The notes beneath the pieces are model-generated. The model did not search any database, was not told the origin of the DNA, and saw nothing but the letters and a program-made list of their open reading frames with translations. A stretch of 64,000 bases of DNA from NCBI GenBank assembly GCA_011605865.1, contig JAAOZI010000012.1, positions 1-64,000 on the forward strand, written 5' to 3'. Below, in pieces: positions 27,331 through 35,260 of this stretch (within the stretch, counting starts at the first letter, position 1; each line of letters begins with the position of its first letter). Both the position numbers and the translations under genes were made by a program. The DNA is from Archaeoglobales archaeon. Its GTDB lineage: Archaea > Halobacteriota > Archaeoglobi > Archaeoglobales > Archaeoglobaceae.

Positions 27331-27385
27331 GTTTAAAGGCAAAGCTTCCGGAGTTAAGGGGCTTTGCGCTTCCTTATCTGCCGGT
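27331..27385 (+). repeat. Dispersed repeat, copy B (left part only)
   Basis: TTTAAAGGCAAAGCTTCCGG, then GTTAAGGGGCTTTGCGCTTCC and CCGGTTTGGG, aligns with 15410-15465 and with the minus strand of 55861-55923. GCAAAGC and GCTTTGC can pair into a hairpin. The right part seen in copies A and C is missing here; instead IS200/IS605-type debris follows. Confidence 0.55.
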
Positions 27386-27523
27386 TTGGGTAAAAAGAGC
27401 ATTTTCGCCAAATAAGAAAAGGAAAAGAAATTTTGGGGTCAATGGATATCGATGTTGAAATTTTAGGTCTTTGAGTAAATGAAAATTGGAAGTTGAGGTC
27501 GTTGAATAATTATAACATTGAGT

Positions 27524-27580
27524 CTGACCTCCTCCCCGTCCTAAAGTGCAAATTTTTCTGCAAGAGCAGAGAGGTTTAGG
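27524..27580 (-). repeat. IS200/IS605-like right-end remnant
   Basis: On the minus strand: AACCTCTCTGCTCTTGCAG, a short spacer with GCACTTTAG, then GGGGAGGAGGTCAG. It aligns closely with 56651-56710 (minus). The neighbouring TnpB fragment is on the opposite strand, so this end and that fragment do not belong to one intact element. Confidence 0.55.
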
Positions 27581-27634
27581 ATTGCATCTCCCTCTTCAGA
27601 AGGCCATAAACGGCAGGCTCAACAGTTAGGGCTT

Positions 27635-27870
27635 TAGAAAGTTTCAGAGCATCGTAGACTACAAAGCAAGGCTTGCGGGATTGAACGTGAAGTATATTGA
27701 GGCCGATTACACTTCAAGCCTGTGCCCGATATGTGGGGAAAAATTAAGCCCGAATGGGTAGGCAAATGAAATGCTCCGAATGCGGATTGGAGGAAGATAG
27801 GGATGTCATAGCTGTGAAGAATACCAGATGGATGCAGGAGCTTCCGTTCACCCCGAAGGCCCTCCCATGA
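27635..27870 (+). pseudogene. TnpB (IS200/IS605 OrfB) C-terminal fragment, frameshifted
   Basis: Translation gives SIVDYKARLAGLNVKYIEA, SSLCPICGEKLSPNG, then after a +1 change RQMKCSECGLEEDRDVIAVKN, and degrades after that. CPIC and CSEC are the zinc-ribbon cysteines of TnpB, and DRDVIAVKN carries the RuvC-III aspartate. The N-terminal two thirds are absent. This is the relic of an RNA-guided nuclease gene of a transposon. Confidence 0.8.
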
Positions 27871-27946
27871 AAAGAGGAGGGAAGGGATGAAAGTTAATGC
27901 TAGACCGGAACGGAAGATATCGATTGTTGGTACTTCACTAATTAAA

Positions 27947-27957
27947 AAATTTATATA
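27947..27957 (+). promoter_or_regulatory. TATA box of the MscS-like gene
   Basis: AATTTATATAC is centred about 26 nt before ATG 27979, consistent with a leaderless message. Confidence 0.6.
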
Positions 27958-27978
27958 CAGTACCCAAAACAAAATTTT

Positions 27979-28605
27979 ATGAGCGAAAAGGATACGATCA
28001 GTTCTGCCCTCACTAGGCTTGTCGTTTACGTCATTGTTGCCGTTATCATACTCGGAATTCTAAACTGGATATTCCACTACTTCATCCCAGAGACTGTGGC
28101 AAGATATCCCCCATTGCGCAGTTTGGCTATGATTTCAGATTTTGCACCCTATATCTTTATAATAGTTTCACTTGCAATTGGCTGGATGATAATCTCTTCA
28201 ATTGCTTCGCTCCTATACGCTATGAGTGAACCAAAATACGGAGCATCTACGGCTGCAGCGATTAGGAGCCTAGTAAAAATCCTCGGGCTAGGAGGACTTT
28301 TTGCATCAGTAGCTGGTGGTGTCGCTGGCGGGGCGACAGGAGTTGCCCTTGGCGGCTTTATAGGCCTAGTTGTTGGGTTTGCAACTCAGCAAGTACTCGG
28401 ACAAGCAGTCGCCGGACTTTTTATACTTCTCGCAAGACCTTTCAAGATCGGCGACAATGTAGATATAGCCGGAGAAAGTGATGTAATCATAAAAGACATA
28501 GGAACGATGTTCACAGTAGTAGAGAGAAAAGATTCCAATACTGTTTTAATTCCGAGCACGATGATTATAGGGCAGAAAATAGTGATCAGGAGAAAATCTC
28601 AGTAG
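27979..28605 (+). CDS. Short MscS-like mechanosensitive channel protein
   Basis: 208 residues with membrane helices near 12-34 and 50-75, then a Gly/Ala-rich pore helix (GGLFASVAGGVAGGATGVALGGFIGLVVGFATQQVLGQ) and ARPFKIGDNVDIAGESDVIIKDIGTMFT, the start of the MscS beta-domain. The protein stops soon after PSTMIIGQ, so the C-terminal vestibule of typical MscS (about 290 residues) is missing. Known MscS channels open under membrane tension. The role of this short form is not known. Confidence 0.75.
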   Translation: MSEKDTISSALTRLVVYVIVAVIILGILNWIFHYFIPETVARYPPLRSLAMISDFAPYIFIIVSLAIGWMIISSIASLLYAMSEPKYGASTAAAIRSLVKILGLGGLFASVAGGVAGGATGVALGGFIGLVVGFATQQVLGQAVAGLFILLARPFKIGDNVDIAGESDVIIKDIGTMFTVVERKDSNTVLIPSTMIIGQKIVIRRKSQ

Positions 28606-28622
28606 AAATTTTTATTTATTTA
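28606..28622. terminator. T/A-rich gap between convergent genes
   Basis: ATTTTTATTTATTT separates the stop codons of the convergent MscS-like gene and cbiX by 14 bp. T-runs at such places act as archaeal terminators; assigned from composition only. Confidence 0.35.
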
Positions 28623-29003
28623 AAAAATTCTCAGAGCAGAATTCACTATAGCAAGTGTTACTAGGTAATCTTCACCGATTGGTTCGCAGATCACTATTTT
28701 TTTACCGTCGAAAATTCCCTCTTTTCTACCTCTTCCTTTCGGAAAACCGAGCATTTCAGGCAAATCTTCCGTCACGTGAAGTCCGTAAGATATGAACAAT
28801 GGAACCACATAGATCACATCGCTTTTCATACTCCTTATTGCCTCATCGGGCGACGGCTTTCTTTTTCGAGCGGCAAAAGCAATTCTTACTTCATCAAACA
28901 ATCCCGATCTCTCTATTCTTTCCCTATGCTTCTCCATTACTTCTCTATAATGATCAAGCTGACTGCCGTGGCCAACTATCAATAAGCCCCGCAATCTAAT
29001 CAC
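28620..29003 (-). CDS. cbiX: Small sirohydrochlorin cobaltochelatase CbiX(S)
   Basis: 127 residues, half the length of bacterial CbiX, as in the archaeal CbiXS class. [18 protein letters not shown] carries the metal-binding His near the N-terminus, and [22 protein letters not shown] has the second His. It inserts Co2+ into sirohydrochlorin (or precorrin-2), the entry step of anaerobic cobalamin synthesis. The sequence is nearly that of the A. fulgidus protein as I recall it. GTG start overlaps cbiE by 8 nt; last gene of the operon. Confidence 0.94.
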   Translation of the reverse strand: MIRLRGLLIVGHGSQLDHYREVMEKHRERIERSGLFDEVRIAFAARKRKPSPDEAIRSMKSDVIYVVPLFISYGLHVTEDLPEMLGFPKGRGRKEGIFDGKKIVICEPIGEDYLVTLAIVNSALRIF

Positions 29004-29538
29004 CCACGTAAATTATCACGTTGTTCGATTCTACCTTGAGATCTGAAGCCAAACCTTTCTTAATCTTTTCTCCAGAGCAAATGTCCTCAATTATTACGAT
29101 CTGCTTATCTCCAAATACGGAAAGATCGAAATTTTTGTCTGTGAGGATTAAAAGATCTCTTTTCCCAATTTCGAACCTTTTACCATGAGCGTTAACTACC
29201 AAGACCTCACAAAGGTCGATTCTAAGCTTTGAAAGCGCGAGTTGAACACTCGAAATTCCCGGCTCTATTTCTGCTTTTCTAAAGAACTTTCCTAAACCAG
29301 CAACCATGGGATCTCCAGTCGAAAGAACTGCAACATCTCTTTTCTCTCCCTCTTTCTCTATTTCAGCATAAACCTCTCTCGAGAATTTCTTTAAAAGAAC
29401 TTTTTCTCCTCTTATCCACTTTTCAGCTAATTTTAGAGCTCTCTCACTTCCATAAACAACTTCAGCACTGAAGATCATATCCTTTGCCCTTTCTGTGATC
29501 TGCCCCTCACATATCCCTACTCCAATAATCCTCAACAA
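28996..29538 (-). CDS. cbiE: Cobalt-precorrin-7 C5-methyltransferase
   Basis: 180 residues of the tetrapyrrole methylase fold: [50 protein letters not shown]. This is the C5-methyltransferase. The partner C15-methyltransferase/decarboxylase CbiT is not fused here, as it is in CobL, but is found in the divergent operon fused to CbiO (35248-36441). The start overlaps cbiD by 32 nt. Confidence 0.88.
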   Translation of the reverse strand: MLRIIGVGICEGQITERAKDMIFSAEVVYGSERALKLAEKWIRGEKVLLKKFSREVYAEIEKEGEKRDVAVLSTGDPMVAGLGKFFRKAEIEPGISSVQLALSKLRIDLCEVLVVNAHGKRFEIGKRDLLILTDKNFDLSVFGDKQIVIIEDICSGEKIKKGLASDLKVESNNVIIYVGD

Positions 29539-30373
29539 TCAGATCAACCTCCGCTCCAAATGATTTTGCTTTCTTAAACAAATCTTCATCTCCAGCCCAT
29601 TTCTTGAGTAAACCCGGATATCCCACAATTATCTTCTCGCCATCGTGAGCGGATAGTATCTCATCGAGGTGTAGGCCAAAGACAAAAGGCTGAAAATCTG
29701 GATATTTTTTTCTCACATATTCCCAAGCTCTTCTCCCAGTTGCAATCGCAATTTTTCTATACCTCTTCGCTATTTCGATTTTTACATTAACTAATTCCTT
29801 ACACCATGGTTCAACAAAACCCGTCGTCCCCAAAATCGAGATTCCTCCTTTTATCCCAAGTTCCTCATTCTTCGTTTCCCTTGCTACTTCTCTACCATTA
29901 GGCACTTCAATCAGAACTCCTCCCCTGTATCCGGTTAATTTACAAACTCTTTCTAAGTTTTTAATAATCTGCTCCATTGCCGATCTGCTAACAGCTTTTT
30001 TACCTTTCTTTTCTCCAATGCCCTCTCCGAACTTTATCCCATTCCCTCCTACTTTTGCAAAGAACTCCAAACCATTAGTTACGTCAAATTCATGGTCCCC
30101 AGCAAACTTCTCAGCAACCGCAAAACCGTTCTGTGCCTCAACGTCTAACCTAACGTTTATTCCAATCGGAGTTGAGACTACTACAGTATCAAAATCGTGA
30201 TTAAGGGAAGCAACAGCTGCGACAACAGCAGCAGAAGCGGTGGTTGCGGTTGTTATACCCCTTCTTATAAAACCGTCTTTTTTCAAGATAAACAGGCCGC
30301 TTTTAACAAGAGAATCTTTTCCAGCACACCATTCCTCGGGATATTCGTAGAGTTCAATCGGATCTACCAGCAT
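29507..30373 (-). CDS. cbiD: Cobalt-precorrin-5B C1-methyltransferase
   Basis: 288 residues. The CbiD signature RRGITTATTASAAVVAA with a Gly/Thr-rich start is present, as are VSTPIGINVRLDV, GNGIKFGEGIG, EVPNGREVA and LGTTGFVEPWC. CbiD adds the C1 methyl group before ring contraction products are trimmed; it is unique to the anaerobic pathway. Somewhat short (bacterial CbiD about 370). Overlaps both cbiE and the cbiH-cbiC gene. Confidence 0.92.
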   Translation of the reverse strand: MLVDPIELYEYPEEWCAGKDSLVKSGLFILKKDGFIRRGITTATTASAAVVAAVASLNHDFDTVVVSTPIGINVRLDVEAQNGFAVAEKFAGDHEFDVTNGLEFFAKVGGNGIKFGEGIGEKKGKKAVSRSAMEQIIKNLERVCKLTGYRGGVLIEVPNGREVARETKNEELGIKGGISILGTTGFVEPWCKELVNVKIEIAKRYRKIAIATGRRAWEYVRKKYPDFQPFVFGLHLDEILSAHDGEKIIVGYPGLLKKWAGDEDLFKKAKSFGAEVDLIVEDYWSRDM

Positions 30374-31664
30374 ATTCTACAAGGCAGTTCAAGATTGCAA
30401 CGCAAATGTTGCTCCCCCCTCTCGTTCCCTTTGTCGTTATCGATGGTATCTCGAGGCTTGAAATCAGTTGCTTGGATTCTTCAGCATTCACAAAACCAAC
30501 CGGTGTGGCGACGATGAATCTCGGTTTTCTAAATTTTGAAATCTCGTAAAGTGTAATCGCTGCAGAAGGGGAATTTCCTATTCCAACAACACTACCTTCA
30601 ATCAATTTTTCCAAGCTCTTGAGACCAGAAGATGTTTTGGTGTCATCTCCATTTGCAAAATCTACAGCGCAGATAGAGCTAATTCTAAGCCCAAACTTTA
30701 CCATCCTAACATCAACTATAATTCTGCTCCCTTTCTTTATTGCCTCAACACCCTCCCAAGGATCTCCGTTGAACTGTATCGCATCCTTTATACTAGGATC
30801 ACCAGTAGTAGCGATGCACCTTCGCAGAATCTCTTCCCTCAACCCGTCTCCTGGGACTATATTCTTAAGTATTTCCGAACTTCTCTCAACTATCTCCAAT
30901 GCGCCCCTAGTTATCCCACCCATCTTTTTTGCCTCATACTTTCTCGGGGTGAACATCTTTCCGTTTTTAACGATTGTTTCATAATTGGGGATTATTAGAG
31001 TCGTATTCATGTCAACTAAATCGGGGTTTTCCGTCAACTCGCTCACCCTTACTATAGAGATACTCTGCCCCTCACGAAATGCGTTTTTTACAACTCCAAC
31101 AAAAAGATCTCCCCTTTCCTCCATTACAAGCCTTAACGCCCTTCTTAGGTTTTCCTTTCTAGAATAGCTTGAAGGATTGTATATGGCTATTACGAATCCA
31201 CCACGCAGAGCATATAATAGTCTAGATTCTATCACATTCCAAGGAACTAGAAGATCGCTTAGACTTAAAACAACATGATCCCCGCTTATGGGGCAACCTA
31301 GTAAAGCGGAAGATGCACTACTCGCAGTAACTCCAGGAATAACCTCAATTTCGATATCTTCCCCCTTTTTCATCAAAAATTCAAAAACAAATGGCAGAAT
31401 TCCATAAACGCTCGGATCTCCACCGCTCACTAGAGACACAACGCTTTTCTTGGCTAGCTCGACTGCAATTTCAACTCTTTTCATTTCCTCTCTCATCCCA
31501 GTTGTGATCAGTTTTTTACCCTTCGCAAATTCTTCTATTTCTTTAACGTACTTTTCATACCCCACAATATACTCGGATTCCTCTATAGCCTTGAGAGCTT
31601 TTAGGGTTAGAAGTTCCCTTCCGGCTCCTATCCCAACCACGTAGAGCTTACCTCGCGATCGCAA
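30354..31664 (-). CDS. cbiHC: Fused cobalt-factor III C17-methyltransferase / precorrin-8 methylmutase
   Basis: About 436 residues from TTG 31664, chosen because GGAGGTG lies 7 nt before it. The N-terminal domain (to about 235) is CbiH/CobJ: GKLYVVGIGAGRELLTLKAL, SGGDPSVYGI, EVIPGVTASSASSALLG, AIYNPSS. The C-terminal domain (about 245-436) is CbiC/CobH: RGALEIVERSSEIL, RRCIATTGDPSIKDAIQF, VATPVGFVNAEESK, GTRGGSNICVAILN. One polypeptide thus performs ring contraction with C17 methylation and the late methyl migration. The steps are not consecutive in the pathway. Confidence 0.9.
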   Translation of the reverse strand: MRSRGKLYVVGIGAGRELLTLKALKAIEESEYIVGYEKYVKEIEEFAKGKKLITTGMREEMKRVEIAVELAKKSVVSLVSGGDPSVYGILPFVFEFLMKKGEDIEIEVIPGVTASSASSALLGCPISGDHVVLSLSDLLVPWNVIESRLLYALRGGFVIAIYNPSSYSRKENLRRALRLVMEERGDLFVGVVKNAFREGQSISIVRVSELTENPDLVDMNTTLIIPNYETIVKNGKMFTPRKYEAKKMGGITRGALEIVERSSEILKNIVPGDGLREEILRRCIATTGDPSIKDAIQFNGDPWEGVEAIKKGSRIIVDVRMVKFGLRISSICAVDFANGDDTKTSSGLKSLEKLIEGSVVGIGNSPSAAITLYEISKFRKPRFIVATPVGFVNAEESKQLISSLEIPSITTKGTRGGSNICVAILNCLVEYAGRSD

Positions 31665-32364
31665 TAGTAACACCTCCAAAAACCCTTTTTGGCAACAAAA
31701 GCCTTTTTTCCCTCGCAAAAAACAGTGCACAACCTTCTGCTACATTTTTAACACCTATCCTTTTCGCACTTGTTTCAGGTAGATCCATCTTGTTCAGATC
31801 ATCTTTTTTTACAAACAAAAGAGGTTTCCTTAAAGTCTCTGCCACCTTAACTATCGCACTTCCTTCCTTTCCCTCAACAGTGGCTATAACCCTTATATCA
31901 CCTACGCTCAAACCCAACTCTTCAATTGCTTTCTCAATCGCATTCATTATATCATTTTCATTCGCATTTTTCCTAAATCCCACGCCCACGCAAACGCCAT
32001 CCCCAAACTCCATCGAAGTAGTTATAACTGGCTCGATCCCAAGTTGGGACAAAAAGATTGCAACCTCATTCCCATATCTATGACCACCCAGTAAAACGAT
32101 AGCATGCTTCAGAGGTTTATCCAAAACTACCACAGCCGGATCTAGCCACTTGCTTCTTAGATGTTTTGATATTCCACGGATGATAATCCCGGAAGCTATG
32201 TAGGCTACAATACAATCGAATTTCATTAATTCTCGCCATATATCTCTTCTGTAAGTCACAAATTCCACATAATATGCCTTTCTTAGAAAATCAACAATAT
32301 TTTTCAGCTTATCAACATCCTTCTCGAAGCAAAGAACCGCTATACAAATGCGATCTGCCTTCAT
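31648..32364 (-). CDS. cbiG: Cobalt-precorrin-5A hydrolase
   Basis: 238 residues. CIVAYIASGIIIRGISKHLRS and DPAVVVLDKPLKHAIVLLGGHRYGN are the CbiG core; the C-terminal part (GVGFRKNANENDIMNAIEKA, FVKKDDLNK) is the second CbiG domain. It opens the lactone and releases C20 as acetaldehyde. Shorter than many bacterial CbiG. The start overlaps cbiF by 53 nt and the end overlaps cbiH-cbiC. Confidence 0.9.
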   Translation of the reverse strand: MKADRICIAVLCFEKDVDKLKNIVDFLRKAYYVEFVTYRRDIWRELMKFDCIVAYIASGIIIRGISKHLRSKWLDPAVVVLDKPLKHAIVLLGGHRYGNEVAIFLSQLGIEPVITTSMEFGDGVCVGVGFRKNANENDIMNAIEKAIEELGLSVGDIRVIATVEGKEGSAIVKVAETLRKPLLFVKKDDLNKMDLPETSAKRIGVKNVAEGCALFFAREKRLLLPKRVFGGVTIAIAR

Positions 32365-33040
32365 ACCCTAGCAAAGCTTTACCTATTATTATCACTGCCG
32401 TTCTTCTTATCCCTTCGCTCTTCATCCTATCCACCAATTCTCCAAGCTTGCAGAAGAATTTCTTTTCGTTTTTTTGAGTTGCTCTATAAACAACTGCACA
32501 AGGTTCCTCGAACCCCCTAACTTTCCCTACCTTTTCAACAATGTAATCAATTTTTCCGGCCCCGAGAAGTATCACCAAAGTTAGGGGTAATTTTGCAAGC
32601 TCTTCAAGATAATCCTCTTCGAGGGTGTCTCCCTTTGGTCTTACTATAGCAATCCCGGCAAGATCTGGAGAAGTAAGCTCAACACCCAAACACGCTGAAG
32701 CTGCAAAAACACTGCTGACTCCGGGAATTATCTCGGATTCTATACCTCTTTTTTTCAGCTCTCTTATCTGTTCCCAAAGTGCTCCAAAAACGCTCGGATC
32801 TCCGCTTTGAAGTCTCACAACAGTTTTTCCATCTCTAACAGCTTTTTCGATCAAGTCAATAATTTCTTCTAAACTCATTCCATGGCTGTCAATTTTTTCA
32901 GCCTTAAAGTCATCTAAGGCCTCTCTTTCTATTATAGAGCCAGGATATATTATTACGTCTGCACTTTCAAGCAATTTCCAGGCTTTCACAGTCAAAAGTT
33001 CCTTGTCCCCAGGACCGAATCCCACAAAGTACACTTTCAT
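32312..33040 (-). CDS. cbiF: Cobalt-precorrin-4 C11-methyltransferase
   Basis: 242 residues of the SAM tetrapyrrole methylase family: VYFVGFGPGDKELLTVKA, IIYPGSIIE, VRLQSGDPSVFGALWEQ, EIIPGVSSVFAASACLG, ELTSPDLAGIAIVRP. The last motif is typical of CbiF/CobM. Overlaps cbiL by 4 nt. Confidence 0.92.
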   Translation of the reverse strand: MKVYFVGFGPGDKELLTVKAWKLLESADVIIYPGSIIEREALDDFKAEKIDSHGMSLEEIIDLIEKAVRDGKTVVRLQSGDPSVFGALWEQIRELKKRGIESEIIPGVSSVFAASACLGVELTSPDLAGIAIVRPKGDTLEEDYLEELAKLPLTLVILLGAGKIDYIVEKVGKVRGFEEPCAVVYRATQKNEKKFFCKLGELVDRMKSEGIRRTAVIIIGKALLGYEGRSHLYSGSLLREGC

Positions 33041-33624
33041 AATTTCGCAACTACTATGCTGAAATAATCAGCCTTTTCAGGTAATTCTCTTTCTGTTCTT
33101 TCTTCTTCCATGAAAAGTCTTTCGAGAAACCAGAAATTCCTGAACCCCTCACTAACGAGTCTCTCTCCAATCTCTCTTGGATTTTTAGCCTTCATAACAA
33201 CAACAACATCAGGTTTTTTGAATTCTGGAGTTGTTATAAGCATACCTCTCTCTACAAACACTTTTGCCTTTGCCAATGCACTTGAAACACTTGTAATACC
33301 CGGGACTATCTCAACATCATAGTTTGGGTCAAGCCTCAAAACTTCGCGGTACAAATGATGAAACGTGGAATACAGCATCGGATCTCCCAAACAGCAAAAG
33401 GCAACATCATTCTTTTTTTCCACGATTTCTTTTGCAAGATTTTTAGCAACGTCGGAACCTTTTCCCATTTGGAATTCCACGATTCTCGAATTTTTTATGT
33501 CTTTTATCAGTTCATAAGCCATTTTTCCAGGAACTATCACCTCCTCAACCTCCTTAATCACTTCCACAGCCTTGAGGGTGAGCAACTTCTTGTCCCCAGG
33601 ACCTAAACCGACCGCATATAACAT
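33037..33624 (-). CDS. cbiL: Cobalt-factor II C20-methyltransferase
   Basis: 195 residues, short for CbiL (about 230). LYAVGLGPGDKKLLTLKAVE, CCLGDPMLYSTFHHLYREV and EIVPGITSVSSALAKA are CbiL/CobI motifs. It is the first gene of the seven-gene minus-strand operon. The ATG at 33624 lies about 26 nt from a TATA box at 33645-33654, so the message looks leaderless. Confidence 0.9.
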   Translation of the reverse strand: MLYAVGLGPGDKKLLTLKAVEVIKEVEEVIVPGKMAYELIKDIKNSRIVEFQMGKGSDVAKNLAKEIVEKKNDVAFCCLGDPMLYSTFHHLYREVLRLDPNYDVEIVPGITSVSSALAKAKVFVERGMLITTPEFKKPDVVVVMKAKNPREIGERLVSEGFRNFWFLERLFMEEERTERELPEKADYFSIVVAKL

Positions 33625-33644
33625 GCTACAAATTGCCCTTACGC

Positions 33645-33688
33645 TAATAAAATTTTTTGTAGTTTTTGTTCCGAAAAGTTTAAATAAA
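33645..33688. promoter_or_regulatory. Divergent promoters of the two cobalamin operons
   Basis: Within the 94-bp gap, AATTTTATTA (minus strand, 33645-33654) is spaced for the cbiL start and TTTAAATAAAAT (33679-33690, plus) for cbiM. A GGTGA ribosome site precedes cbiM ATG 33719. No cobalamin riboswitch core is seen and the gap is too short for one, so regulation by a protein is more likely. Confidence 0.55.
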
Positions 33689-33718
33689 ATTACTTTGAAG
33701 TCAAGTCAAGGTGATTGG

Positions 33719-34363
33719 ATGCACATAGCCGAGGGTTTCTTACCTCCACAATGGTGCGCTTTTTGGTACATTTTCTCGACGCCTTTCCTAATCTACGGGG
33801 CGATGAAAATTAAGTCCAAAATTACCAATAGGACGGACAAAGTTCTCCTTGCAGTATCAATCGGGTTTATCTTCGTCTTGTCCGCCATGAAAATGCCCTC
33901 AGTCACCGGAAGTTGTTCACATCCAACTGGGACCGGAATAGCCGTTGTTTTGTTCGGACCGGCGATTACAGCAGTTCTTTCTGCTATAGTTTTACTTTAT
34001 CAAGCTCTACTTCTGGCCCACGGGGGAATAACAACACTCGGAGCAAATATAGCTTCAATGGGAATAATAGGCCCGTTCTTTGGATGGATTGTATATAGAA
34101 TTGCAAAAAAGAATAGGAAAATAGCTGTTTTTGCAGCAACTGCTGTTGCTGACGTGATGACATACGTTGTTACGTCCATACAGCTCGCGTTGGCATTTCC
34201 AGCAACTCAAGAAATTGGAGGTATAATGGAATCTGCAATTCGGTTCCTCGCAGTATTTGCAATCACTCAAATTCCCATTGCAATTCTAGAATCTTTCTTA
34301 GCTGTAGCGGTCTTTGATCAAGTGGTTAAAAGACTTGAAGCAGGAGAGGTGAGTAGGGCTTGA
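33719..34363 (+). CDS. cbiM: Cobalt ECF transporter S-component CbiM
   Basis: 214-residue membrane protein. The mature N-terminus MHIAEGFLPPQWCAFWY provides the Co2+-binding His2 of CbiM/NikM, which fixes the start at ATG 33719. Also GSCSHPTGTGIAVVLFGP and LAHGGITTLGANIASMGIIGP. It binds cobalt and works with CbiN, CbiQ and CbiO. The position facing the cobalamin operon supports cobalt over nickel. Confidence 0.94.
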   Translation: MHIAEGFLPPQWCAFWYIFSTPFLIYGAMKIKSKITNRTDKVLLAVSIGFIFVLSAMKMPSVTGSCSHPTGTGIAVVLFGPAITAVLSAIVLLYQALLLAHGGITTLGANIASMGIIGPFFGWIVYRIAKKNRKIAVFAATAVADVMTYVVTSIQLALAFPATQEIGGIMESAIRFLAVFAITQIPIAILESFLAVAVFDQVVKRLEAGEVSRA

Positions 34364-34563
34364 TTTTTGCTCTTTTGAGCTGGATCGGTGCAGATGAGAT
34401 TGCACAGGAGGTAATAAAAGAGATAAATCCAAACTTCGAACCCTGGTTCAATCCAATATTTGAACCAACAGGAGAACTCGAGGGCTTTCTTTTCAGCGTT
34501 CAGGTCGCAATTGGCGCCCTGATCCTAGGATACATCATCGGACGCTTGCATGGAAGACCTTGA
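34360..34563 (+). CDS. cbiN: Cobalt transport accessory protein CbiN
   Basis: 67 residues, TTG start overlapping cbiM by 4 nt. GADEIAQEVIKEINPNFEPWF and EGFLFSVQVAIGALILGYIIG are the conserved core of CbiN, here with a short N-terminal helix and a C-terminal helix. CbiN helps load CbiM. Short relative to bacterial CbiN (about 90-100). Confidence 0.85.
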   Translation: MIFALLSWIGADEIAQEVIKEINPNFEPWFNPIFEPTGELEGFLFSVQVAIGALILGYIIGRLHGRP

Positions 34564-35260
34564 GAGAATACAAATTAGGGCTAGAAAACTCATATCGGGA
34601 AATATCAACGTTTACTTTTCTCTTTCAGCCCTTTTGATTGCACTGATTTCTGAAAGAGTTCAGCCAATCTGTATAGTAATTTTTTCACTTCTCTCAGTTT
34701 ATGCGGTTGGAAGAAACTATTTAAAAATTGTTGAAATACCGTTTTTATTTATTTTACCGGGAATTCTAGTTATACTCTTTACCATAGACGGTAAAACTGT
34801 TATCGAGCTATGGATTCTAAGAATCACAGATAAGTCCATCGAATTAGCTATTTCCACGGCTCAGAGAACCGTCGCAACTTTAAGCGTTCTATTCTATCTG
34901 ATTTCAACAACTACGATGCCGGAATTCGTTTCTGCTCTGCGAAAAATTAGGTTACCAAAATTCTTGGCAGAACTGATGTTTCTAAGTTACAGAACAATTC
35001 AAATCCTCTACGGAGAATTGAAAAGATTCGAAACTTCAGCAAAAATTCGACTTGGCTACTCAAACTTTAGAATCTCACTTTTAACGACTTCTTTGTTAGC
35101 AAAAACTTTATTCATAAGGGCAATGGAAAGAGTAGAGAAAACTTCCCTCGCGATGGAACTGAGAGGCGAAGAATTTCCAGAAGTAAATACAAAAAGCAGA
35201 GGATTCTTGCTATCGCTTCTTCTGATTTCTCTAATGGTGTCGATTGCATGCTTGAAGTGA
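34550..35260 (+). CDS. cbiQ: Cobalt ECF transporter T-component CbiQ
   Basis: 236-residue membrane protein with about five helices. The coupling-helix motifs are visible: STTTMPEFVSALRKIRLPKFLAELMFLSYR and MERVEKTSLAMELRG (the Ala-Arg-Gly-like site that docks to the ATPase). It overlaps cbiN by 14 nt and cbiO by 13 nt. Confidence 0.9.
   Translation: MEDLERIQIRARKLISGNINVYFSLSALLIALISERVQPICIVIFSLLSVYAVGRNYLKIVEIPFLFILPGILVILFTIDGKTVIELWILRITDKSIELAISTAQRTVATLSVLFYLISTTTMPEFVSALRKIRLPKFLAELMFLSYRTIQILYGELKRFETSAKIRLGYSNFRISLLTTSLLAKTLFIRAMERVEKTSLAMELRGEEFPEVNTKSRGFLLSLLLISLMVSIACLK

Larger units (their letters stand above)
27322..27978. other. Intergenic region of mobile-element debris
   Basis: 657 bp between larB and the MscS-like gene. 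It holds repeat copy B, an unassigned AT-rich stretch (27390-27520), the right-end remnant and the TnpB fragment. No intact gene. The TATA box of the next gene is at 27947-27957. Confidence 0.75.

Noticed and set aside
33625-33718. Cobalamin riboswitch between the two cbi operons
   Set aside because: The 94-bp gap is filled by two promoters and lacks the conserved B12-box; such riboswitches are also not expected in archaea.
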